From: JAWPMT01 sp965267435
GTDB lineage: Bacteria; Bacteroidota; Bacteroidia; Cytophagales; Cyclobacteriaceae
NCBI GenBank assembly: GCA_965267435.1
Contig: OZ253960.1
Location: 3,038,001-3,102,000, forward strand
Direction of reading: 5' to 3'
Length of the DNA: 64,000 nt
A program made the position numbers and the translations under genes. Of this stretch, positions 16,701 to 28,700 are shown in pieces. How positions within the stretch are numbered: the stretch's first letter is position 1; every line of letters begins with the position of its first letter. The notes beneath the pieces were generated by a model. It was given only the letters and a program-made list of their open reading frames with translations, had not been told where the DNA came from and did not search any database.

Positions 16701-19700
16701 GCATGGCTCGCCATGGCTTCTGCCAATGACGGTTGTGATGGTGCCCTCGATGTAACCGATGACTTCAACGGTATCGGGCTCTCTTGCAACAACACGGTGA
16801 CGGTTACCTTCTCCGCAACAGATGCGTGCGGTAACCCTGCCAGTGCTACGTCTACCATCACCATCATTGATACTACTCCTCCAGTGGTCTCTGCACCAGC
16901 AGCCCTGGAAATAGAATGTACCGACGGTGACTACCAGGCACAGATCGATGCATGGCTCGCCATGGCTTCTGCCAATGACGGTTGTGATGGTGCCCTCGAT
17001 GTAACCGATGACTTCAACGGTATCGGGCTCTCTTGCAACAACACGGTGACGGTTACCTTCTCCGCAACAGATGCGTGCGGTAACCCTGCCAGTGCTACGT
17101 CTACCATCACCATCATTGATACTACTCCTCCAGTGGTCTCTGCACCAGCAGCCCTGGAAATAGAATGTACCGACGGTGACTACCAGGCACAGATCGATGC
17201 ATGGCTCGCCATGGCTTCTGCCAATGACGGTTGTGATGGTGCCCTCGATGTAACCGATGACTTCAACGGTATCGGGCTCTCTTGCAACAACACGGTGACG
17301 GTGACCTTCTCCGCAACAGATGCGTGCGGTAACCCTGCCAGTGCTACGTCTACCATCACCATCATTGACACTACTCCTCCAGTGGTCTCTGCACCAGCAG
17401 CCCTGGAAATAGAATGTACCGACGGTGACTACCAGGCACAGATCGATGCATGGCTCGCCATGGCTTCTGCCAATGACGGTTGTGATGGTGCCCTCGATGT
17501 AACCGATGACTTCAACGGTATCGGGCTCTCTTGCAACAACACGGTGACGGTGACCTTCTCCGCAACAGATGCGTGCGGTAACCCTGCCAGTGCTACGTCT
17601 ACCATCACCATCATTGACACTACTCCTCCAGTGGTCTCTGCACCAGCAGCCCTGGAAATAGAATGTACCGACGGTGACTACCAGGCACAGATCGATGCAT
17701 GGCTCGCCATGGCTTCTGCCAATGACGGTTGTGATGGTGCCCTCGATGTAACCGATGACTTCAACGGTATCGGGCTCTCTTGCAACAACACGGTGACGGT
17801 TACCTTCTCCGCAACAGATGCGTGCGGTAACCCTGCCAGTGCTACGTCTACCATCACCATCATTGATACTACTCCTCCAGTGGTCTCTGCACCAGCAGCC
17901 CTGGAAATAGAATGTACCGACGGTGACTACCAGGCACAGATCGATGCATGGCTCGCCATGGCTTCTGCCAATGACGGTTGTGATGGTGCCCTCGATGTAA
18001 CCGATGACTTCAACGGTATCGGGCTCTCTTGCAACAACACGGTGACGGTGACCTTCTCCGCAACAGATGCGTGCGGTAACCCTGCCAGTGCTACGTCTAC
18101 CATCACCATCATTGACACTACTCCTCCAGTGGTCTCTGCACCAGCAGCCCTGGAAATAGAATGTACCGACGGTGACTACCAGGCACAGATCGATGCATGG
18201 CTCGCCATGGCTTCTGCCAATGACGGTTGTGATGGTGCCCTCGATGTAACCGATGACTTCAACGGTATCGGGCTCTCTTGCAACAACACGGTGACGGTGA
18301 CCTTCTCCGCAACAGATGCGTGCGGTAACCCTGCCAGTGCTACGTCTACCATCACCATCATTGACACTACTCCTCCAGTGGTCTCTGCACCAGCAGCCCT
18401 GGAAATAGAATGTACCGACGGTGACTACCAGGCACAGATCGATGCATGGCTCGCCATGGCTTCTGCCAATGACGGTTGTGATGGTGCCCTCGATGTAACC
18501 GATGACTTCAACGGTATCGGGCTCTCTTGCAACAACACGGTGACGGTGACCTTCTCCGCAACAGATGCGTGCGGTAACCCTGCCAGTGCTACGTCTACCA
18601 TCACCATCATTGATACTACTCCTCCAGTGGTCTCTGCACCAGCAGCCCTGGAAATAGAATGTACCGACGGTGACTACCAGGCACAGATCGATGCATGGCT
18701 CGCCATGGCTTCTGCCAATGACGGTTGTGATGGTGCCCTCGATGTAACCGATGACTTCAACGGTATCGGGCTCTCTTGCAACAACACGGTGACGGTTACC
18801 TTCTCCGCAACAGATGCGTGCGGTAACCCTGCCAGTGCTACGTCTACCATCACCATCATTGACACTACTCCTCCAGTGGTCTCTGCACCAGCAGCCCTGG
18901 AAATAGAATGTACCGACGGTGACTACCAGGCACAGATCGATGCATGGCTCGCCATGGCTTCTGCCAATGACGGTTGTGATGGTGCCCTCGATGTAACCGA
19001 TGACTTCAACGGTATCGGGCTCTCTTGCAACAACACGGTGACGGTGACCTTCTCCGCAACAGATGCGTGCGGTAACCCTGCCAGTGCTACGTCTACCATC
19101 ACCATCATTGACACTACTCCTCCAGTGGTCTCTGCACCAGCAGCCCTGGAAATAGAATGTACCGACGGTGACTACCAGGCACAGATCGATGCATGGCTCG
19201 CCATGGCTTCTGCCAATGACGGTTGTGATGGTGCCCTCGATGTAACCGATGACTTCAACGGTATCGGGCTCTCTTGCAACAACACGGTGACGGTGACCTT
19301 CTCCGCAACAGATGCGTGCGGTAACCCTGCCAGTGCTACGTCTACCATCACCATCATTGACACTACTCCTCCAGTGGTCTCTGCACCAGCAGCCCTGGAA
19401 ATAGAATGTACCGACGGTGACTACCAGGCACAGATCGATGCATGGCTCGCCATGGCTTCTGCCAATGACGGTTGTGATGGTGCCCTCGATGTAACCGATG
19501 ACTTCAACGGTATCGGGCTCTCTTGCAACAACACGGTGACGGTTACCTTCTCCGCAACAGATGCGTGCGGTAACCCTGCCAGTGCTACGTCTACCATCAC
19601 CATCATTGATACTACTCCTCCAGTGGTCTCTGCACCAGCAGCCCTGGAAATAGAATGTACCGACGGTGACTACCAGGCACAGATCGATGCATGGCTCGCC

Positions 19701-22700
19701 ATGGCTTCTGCCAATGACGGTTGTGATGGTGCCCTCGATGTAACCGATGACTTCAACGGTATCGGGCTCTCTTGCAACAACACGGTGACGGTTACCTTCT
19801 CCGCAACAGATGCGTGCGGTAACCCTGCCAGTGCTACGTCTACCATCACCATCATTGATACTACTCCTCCAGTGGTCTCTGCACCAGCAGCCCTGGAAAT
19901 AGAATGTACCGACGGTGACTACCAGGCACAGATCGATGCATGGCTCGCCATGGCTTCTGCCAATGACGGTTGTGATGGTGCCCTCGATGTAACCGATGAC
20001 TTCAACGGTATCGGGCTCTCTTGCAACAACACGGTGACGGTGACCTTCTCCGCAACAGATGCGTGCGGTAACCCTGCCAGTGCTACGTCTACCATCACCA
20101 TCATTGACACTACTCCTCCAGTGGTCTCTGCACCAGCAGCCCTGGAAATAGAATGTACCGACGGTGACTACCAGGCACAGATCGATGCATGGCTCGCCAT
20201 GGCTTCTGCCAATGACGGTTGTGATGGTGCCCTCGATGTAACCGATGACTTCAACGGTATCGGGCTCTCTTGCAACAACACGGTGACGGTGACCTTCTCC
20301 GCAACAGATGCGTGCGGTAACCCTGCCAGTGCTACGTCTACCATCACCATCATTGACACTACTCCTCCAGTGGTCTCTGCACCAGCAGCCCTGGAAATAG
20401 AATGTACCGACGGTGACTACCAGGCACAGATCGATGCATGGCTCGCCATGGCTTCTGCCAATGACGGTTGTGATGGTGCCCTCGATGTAACCGATGACTT
20501 CAACGGTATCGGGCTCTCTTGCAACAACACGGTGACGGTGACCTTCTCCGCAACAGATGCGTGCGGTAACCCTGCCAGTGCTACGTCTACCATCACCATC
20601 ATTGATACTACTCCTCCAGTGGTCTCTGCACCAGCAGCCCTGGAAATAGAATGTACCGACGGTGACTACCAGGCACAGATCGATGCATGGCTCGCCATGG
20701 CTTCTGCCAATGACGGTTGTGATGGTGCCCTCGATGTAACCGATGACTTCAACGGTATCGGGCTCTCTTGCAACAACACGGTGACGGTGACCTTCTCCGC
20801 AACAGATGCGTGCGGTAACCCTGCCAGTGCTACGTCTACCATCACCATCATTGATACTACTCCTCCAGTGGTCTCTGCACCAGCAGCCCTGGAAATAGAA
20901 TGTACCGACGGTGACTACCAGGCACAGATCGATGCATGGCTCGCCATGGCTTCTGCCAATGACGGTTGTGATGGTGCCCTCGATGTAACCGATGACTTCA
21001 ACGGTATCGGGCTCTCTTGCAACAACACGGTGACGGTTACCTTCTCCGCAACAGATGCGTGCGGTAACCCTGCCAGTGCTACGTCTACCATCACCATCAT
21101 TGACACTACTCCTCCAGTGGTCTCTGCACCAGCAGCCCTGGAAATAGAATGTACCGACGGTGACTACCAGGCACAGATCGATGCATGGCTCGCCATGGCT
21201 TCTGCCAATGACGGTTGTGATGGTGCCCTCGATGTAACCGATGACTTCAACGGTATCGGGCTCTCTTGCAACAACACGGTGACGGTGACCTTCTCCGCAA
21301 CAGATGCGTGCGGTAACCCTGCCAGTGCTACGTCTACCATCACCATCATTGATACTACTCCTCCAGTGGTCTCTGCACCAGCAGCCCTGGAAATAGAATG
21401 TACCGACGGTGACTACCAGGCACAGATCGATGCATGGCTCGCCATGGCTTCTGCCAATGACGGTTGTGATGGTGCCCTCGATGTAACCGATGACTTCAAC
21501 GGTATCGGGCTCTCTTGCAACAACACGGTGACGGTTACCTTCTCCGCAACAGATGCGTGCGGTAACCCTGCCAGTGCTACGTCTACCATCACCATCATTG
21601 ATACTACTCCTCCAGTGGTCTCTGCACCAGCAGCCCTGGAAATAGAATGTACCGACGGTGACTACCAGGCACAGATCGATGCATGGCTCGCCATGGCTTC
21701 TGCCAATGACGGTTGTGATGGTGCCCTCGATGTAACCGATGACTTCAACGGTATCGGGCTCTCTTGCAACAACACGGTGACGGTGACCTTCTCCGCAACA
21801 GATGCGTGCGGTAACCCTGCCAGTGCTACGTCTACCATCACCATCATTGATACTACTCCTCCAGTGGTCTCTGCACCAGCAGCCCTGGAAATAGAATGTA
21901 CCGACGGTGACTACCAGGCACAGATCGATGCATGGCTCGCCATGGCTTCTGCCAATGACGGTTGTGATGGTGCCCTCGATGTAACCGATGACTTCAACGG
22001 TATCGGGCTCTCTTGCAACAACACGGTGACGGTTACCTTCTCCGCAACAGATGCGTGCGGTAACCCTGCCAGTGCTACGTCTACCATCACCATCATTGAC
22101 ACTACTCCTCCAGTGGTCTCTGCACCAGCAGCCCTGGAAATAGAATGTACCGACGGTGACTACCAGGCACAGATCGATGCATGGCTCGCCATGGCTTCTG
22201 CCAATGACGGTTGTGATGGTGCCCTCGATGTAACCGATGACTTCAACGGTATCGGGCTCTCTTGCAACAACACGGTGACGGTTACCTTCTCCGCAACAGA
22301 TGCGTGCGGTAACCCTGCCAGTGCTACGTCTACCATCACCATCATTGATACTACTCCTCCAGTGGTCTCTGCACCAGCAGCCCTGGAAATAGAATGTACC
22401 GACGGTGACTACCAGGCACAGATCGATGCATGGCTCGCCATGGCTTCTGCCAATGACGGTTGTGATGGTGCCCTCGATGTAACCGATGACTTCAACGGTA
22501 TCGGGCTCTCTTGCAACAACACGGTGACGGTGACCTTCTCCGCAACAGATGCGTGCGGTAACCCTGCCAGTGCTACGTCTACCATCACCATCATTGATAC
22601 TACTCCTCCAGTGGTCTCTGCACCAGCAGCCCTGGAAATAGAATGTACCGACGGTGACTACCAGGCACAGATCGATGCATGGCTCGCCATGGCTTCTGCC

Positions 22701-25700
22701 AATGACGGTTGTGATGGTGCCCTCGATGTAACCGATGACTTCAACGGTATCGGGCTCTCTTGCAACAACACGGTGACGGTTACCTTCTCCGCAACAGATG
22801 CGTGCGGTAACCCTGCCAGTGCTACGTCTACCATCACCATCATTGATACTACTCCTCCAGTGGTCTCTGCACCAGCAGCCCTGGAAATAGAATGTACCGA
22901 CGGTGACTACCAGGCACAGATCGATGCATGGCTCGCCATGGCTTCTGCCAATGACGGTTGTGATGGTGCCCTCGATGTAACCGATGACTTCAACGGTATC
23001 GGGCTCTCTTGCAACAACACGGTGACGGTGACCTTCTCCGCAACAGATGCGTGCGGTAACCCTGCCAGTGCTACGTCTACCATCACCATCATTGATACTA
23101 CTCCTCCAGTGGTCTCTGCACCAGCAGCCCTGGAAATAGAATGTACCGACGGTGACTACCAGGCACAGATCGATGCATGGCTCGCCATGGCTTCTGCCAA
23201 TGACGGTTGTGATGGTGCCCTCGATGTAGCCGATGACTTCAACGGTATCGGGCTCTCTTGCAACAACACGGTGACGGTTACCTTCTCCGCAACAGATGCG
23301 TGCGGTAACCCTGCCAGTGCTACGTCTACCATCACCATCATTGATACTACTCCTCCAGTGGTCTCTGCACCAGCAGCCCTGGAAATAGAATGTACCGACG
23401 GTGACTACCAGGCACAGATCGATGCATGGCTCGCCATGGCTTCTGCCAATGACGGTTGTGATGGTGCCCTCGATGTAACCGATGACTTCAACGGTATCGG
23501 GCTCTCTTGCAACAACACGGTGACGGTGACCTTCTCCGCAACAGATGCGTGCGGTAACCCTGCCAGTGCTACGTCTACCATCACCATCATTGACACTACT
23601 CCTCCAGTGGTCTCTGCACCAGCAGCCCTGGAAATAGAATGTACCGACGGTGACTACCAGGCACAGATCGATGCATGGCTCGCCATGGCTTCTGCCAATG
23701 ACGGTTGTGATGGTGCCCTCGATGTAACCGATGACTTCAACGGTATCGGGCTCTCTTGCAACAACACGGTGACGGTGACCTTCTCCGCAACAGATGCGTG
23801 CGGTAACCCTGCCAGTGCTACGTCTACCATCACCATCATTGATACTACTCCTCCAGTGGTCTCTGCACCAGCAGCCCTGGAAATAGAATGTACCGACGGT
23901 GACTACCAGGCACAGATCGATGCATGGCTCGCCATGGCTTCTGCCAATGACGGTTGTGATGGTGCCCTCGATGTAACCGATGACTTCAACGGTATCGGGC
24001 TCTCTTGCAACAACACGGTGACGGTGACCTTCTCCGCAACAGATGCGTGCGGTAACCCTGCCAGTGCTACGTCTACCATCACCATCATTGATACTACTCC
24101 TCCAGTGGTCTCTGCACCAGCAGCCCTGGAAATAGAATGTACCGACGGTGACTACCAGGCACAGATCGATGCATGGCTCGCCATGGCTTCTGCCAATGAC
24201 GGTTGTGATGGTGCCCTCGATGTAGCCGATGACTTCAACGGTATCGGGCTCTCTTGCAACAACACGGTGACGGTTACCTTCTCCGCAACAGATGCGTGCG
24301 GTAACCCTGCCAGTGCTACGTCTACCATCACCATCATTGATACTACTCCTCCAGTGGTCGATCCTCTTGATCCTATTAATGTCGAGTGTGTAGGAGATAT
24401 ACCTGCAGCAGATATTTCTATAGTGGTGGCAAGCGACTGTGATCCCGAACTCACCATAACTCATGTCGGCGATGTCTCTGACGGCAATAGCTGTCCTGAG
24501 GTCATCACCAGGAAATACCGAGTGACTGATGCCTGTGGCAACTTCACGGACGTAGAGCAAACTATTACGGTAGACAGTCAAGTGCCTCCCACCATTTCTT
24601 GCCCAGCAAATGCAGTCGTTGATTGTAATCAATCCCTCGATCCTTCGTTCCTGGGAGTGGCAACAGCAACTGCCAATTGTGGCGGATTCGTAGGTATTAC
24701 CTATGTTGATGACCAGGAACCAGACTTCTGCGTCGGCGGTACCATTACTCGTACCTGGACAGCCATAGATGAGTGTCTCAATAAGGTCACCTGTGAGCAA
24801 TATATCACGGTGATTCCTGATGAAGTACCTCCAGTATTAACAGGTGTGCCTGATGATGTCACAGTTGAATGCGATGTCATTCCAGATCCTGCCAATCCTG
24901 GTGCTACCGACAATTGCGATCCGAATCCTACGATTACGTTCTCAGAGACGACCAATACGGTCAACAATGAAACTACTGAACACATAGCCATAGCTAATCA
25001 TAGTTTCGAATATCCACTGCTCGACAACGACAAGTGGATCAACGGTGCGCCAGATTGGACCATCGGCCACTATGATGGTAATAGCACAACCTGGAATACA
25101 GATCCTTCTGGATTCTATGTGGGGGCTTACAATCCTTCCTCAGCCTACGGCTACGGTGGCGCGGCCAAGCAGGGACGTAACATCATGTGGGCAGCAACAT
25201 CCACAGGCTCACAAGTAGGACTGTCGCAAGTACTCTCAACGACGCTTCTGGCGGATGCCAATTACGAACTAAGTGTCTATGTTGGCAATCCTTCATCTTA
25301 CAATGATGGCCTGAACCCTGGGTACCGCATCGATCTTGTCGTGGACAATGTGATCGTAGCGACCACCTCAGGAACGCCACCGGATGATGTCTGGACGTTG
25401 GTGACGCTGAACTACAACTCAGCTGATAACCCTGAGTTGGTAGGACAGCCTATTGAAATCCGTCTTATGGTCCAGGACTTCAACTACAATGACTATGAAG
25501 CGGACTTCGACGAGGTGAAGCTAGCTGTCACAACGGGTGAGAATACTACTACTATCACTCGTACGTGGACCGCGACAGACGACTGCGAGAATACTGCGAC
25601 TGAAACTCAGGTGATCACTGTATTGGAGGACGAAACTCCTCCGACCATCATCTGTCCGCCTGATATCACGCTGGATTGTGGCGATACCGACATCCATCCA

Positions 25701-28700
25701 GACAATACCGGATGGGCCACCGCAGAGGAAGACCTGTGTGGCGATGTGGTCATTGATTACATGGATATCGAAATACCGCCGTCCACAGGCCCAGGATTTA
25801 GCTGCCAGTGCGACGGTGGCATGACAAGCCTGACGGTACTCTACAATGGCTCCACAGCACAGCGAATCCAGGTCTACTATGATGGTACTGCCGGCTTGCT
25901 GTTTGATGAGGTTGTTCAGCCAAATACCGAGTTCACCGTGTTCTCAAGTACTGTGAACCAGGACAAGCTAAAGGCCAATACCAATTTCGTCTTGCAGGAT
26001 GGGTCTTCTTTCGAGATCCACACCTCTTGCTCCAAGTACATTCTCGGCCGAGTGGCTGGACCAAACAAGGAGGTAACCGTCACAGGTTGGACGGACCTGA
26101 ACGGTAACAATGGTGCAGGTGCAACTTGCGATATGACCGTACCTCCAGTCGAGAACTGTTCCTGTGATGGCGGTATGATTGAATTGAGCCTCAGATATAT
26201 CGGTGATGAAGCGACGACCATCGAAGCGTTCTACGATAACGGCATTAGCCTCGGAGCATTTGCTGTCACGCCAGGATCCATTTTCTCGGTGATTTCCTGG
26301 ACGGTCGATGAGAACAAACTCAAGACTGAAACGGACTTTGTGATCGATGGACAGGGAACGGTGACCTATCATACATCATGCTCTGACGATATCATTGGCC
26401 AAATCCAAGGAAATCTAGAGGTAATCGGATGGCTCGATGGGGATGGTCAGTTCTGCGGATATACTGAAGCTGGCGACCATGATCCAGAGTCCAATGTTAT
26501 CATCCGTAAGTGGATAGCGACTGACGAGAGTGGCAACATGGCGATGTGCGAACAGATCATCACGCTGGAGGACGACAATACTCCTCCTGTCATCTCCTGC
26601 CCTCCAGATATCACGCTGGAGTGCGGTGAGGACCCGAACGACCTGACACTCACGCTCGAGGCTACAGCAACTGATGATTGCGGGCTGATCGGCGATCCGA
26701 CGTACACCGATGAATTTGGTCCTCCACCATCTGACGGCATTGGAAACTGCACTTGCCAGGATGGTATGACAAGTCTCACCATCCAGTATACTGGCAATAC
26801 CTCGCAGGTACTCAAAGTCTACTATGATGGTACGACTGGGGAACTGTTCAATGCGCAGGTTGACCCTGGTGAGTTTATCACCGTGTTCTCGTCAACTGTT
26901 AATGAGGTGAAACTCAAGGCCAATACCAACTTCGTGCTGGAGAACGGTGACTCATTTGAGATCCACACTTCATGTTCGAAGTACATCTTAGGTAGAGTAG
27001 CTGGTCCTGGCGGCGAGGTAACAGTTCGAGGCTGGACAGATGGCTCAGGAAGCTTCTGTGACGAATCCGTGCCACCTGTTGAGAGCTGTGCTTGCGACGG
27101 AGGCATGATCGAACTTAGCCTTAAATACCTTGGAACGAGCTCCACTACTATTCAGGCGTACTATGACGCCGGTGTACCACTTGGAGATCCCATCAGCGTC
27201 AACCCTGGTGATGTATTCTCAGTGATTTCCTGGGATGCCGACCAAAACAAGCTCAAGGCTGATACTGACTTTGAGTTGAACGGTCAGACAGTGACCTTCC
27301 ACACGTCTTGCTCACAAGACATCACTGGTCAGGTCCAGGGTGACTTAGAGGTAGTCGGATGGCTCGATGGAGATGGACAATTCTGTGGATACACCGAGGC
27401 TGGTAATCCAAGCGGTGGGTCCAGCAATATCATAGTCCGCACCTGGAGAGCAGAGGATATCTATGGCAACGTGAGTACGTGTCAGCAGATCATCACCCTT
27501 CCTGAGGACAATGAAGCTCCTATCCTTACTTGCCCTCCTGATATCACGTTGGAATGTGGTGAGGATCCGAATGATCTGACCATCACGCTCGAGGCGACTG
27601 CGACAGATGATTGTGAACTTGATGGAGTACCTACATATACTGATTCCTTTGGTCCTCCACCATCTGATGGTATAGGAAACTGTACTTGTCAGGATGGTAT
27701 GACGAGTCTCACCATCGAGTATACTGGCAATACCTCGCAGGTACTCAAAGTCTACTATGATGGTACGACTGGGGAACTGTTCAATGCGCAGGTTGACCCT
27801 GGTGAGTTCATCACCGTGTTCTCGTCAACTGTTAATGAGGTGAAACTCAAGGCCAATACCAACTTCGTGCTGGAAAACGGTGACTCATTTGAGATCCATA
27901 CTTCATGTTCGAAGTACATCTTGGGTAGAGTAGCTGGTCCGGGCGGCGAGGTAACAGTTCGAGGATGGACAGATGGCTCAGGAAGCTTCTGTGACGAATC
28001 CGTGCCACCTGTTGAGAGCTGCGCTTGCGATGGAGGCATGATCGAACTTAGCCTTAAATACCTTGGAACGAGCTCCACTACTATTCAGGCGTACTATGAC
28101 GCCGGTGTACCACTTGGAGATCCCATCAGCGTAAACCCTGGGGATATATTCTCAGTGATTTCATGGGACGCGGATCAGAACAAGCTCAAGGCTGATACTG
28201 ACTTTGAATTGAACGGTCAGACAGTGACCTTCCACACATCTTGCTCACAAGACATCACTGGTCAGGTCCAGGGTGACTTAGAGGTAGTCGGCTGGCTTGA
28301 TGGCGATGGACAGTTCTGTGGATACACCGAGGCTGGTAATCCAAGCGGAGGCTCCAGCAATATCATCATCCGTACGTGGACCGTCAGTGATGTCAGTGGC
28401 AATACAAGCAGTTGTCAGCAGATCATTACTCTACCTGAGGATGACACGCCACCAGTGATCTCATGCCCTGCCGATGTGACCATTGCCTGCGGCGATGACG
28501 ACACACCAGCAAGTACTGGTATGGCATCAGCAATCGATGACTGCAGCGATCCCGTGATCACTTTCAACGATGAAGTACCGACAGGCGATCCTTTAGGGTG
28601 TAGCTGTGATGGAGGTATGACGAGCTTGACTGTCAAGTACAATGGACCTGCTGGCAAGACCGTGAAAGTGTACTGGGATTCAGGTCGAGATCCTAATGAG

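Noticed and set aside
13638..24344. CRISPR array
   Set aside because: The repeats are 249 bp, contiguous, without spacers, and coding; no cas genes are present.
13242..24800. A 3852-codon open frame on the minus strand across the 249-bp array
   Set aside because: The unit length is a multiple of three and the unit has no stop in that frame, so openness repeats automatically. It has no signal, family motif or start context, and the plus strand has clear HYR-like coding with correct flanks.
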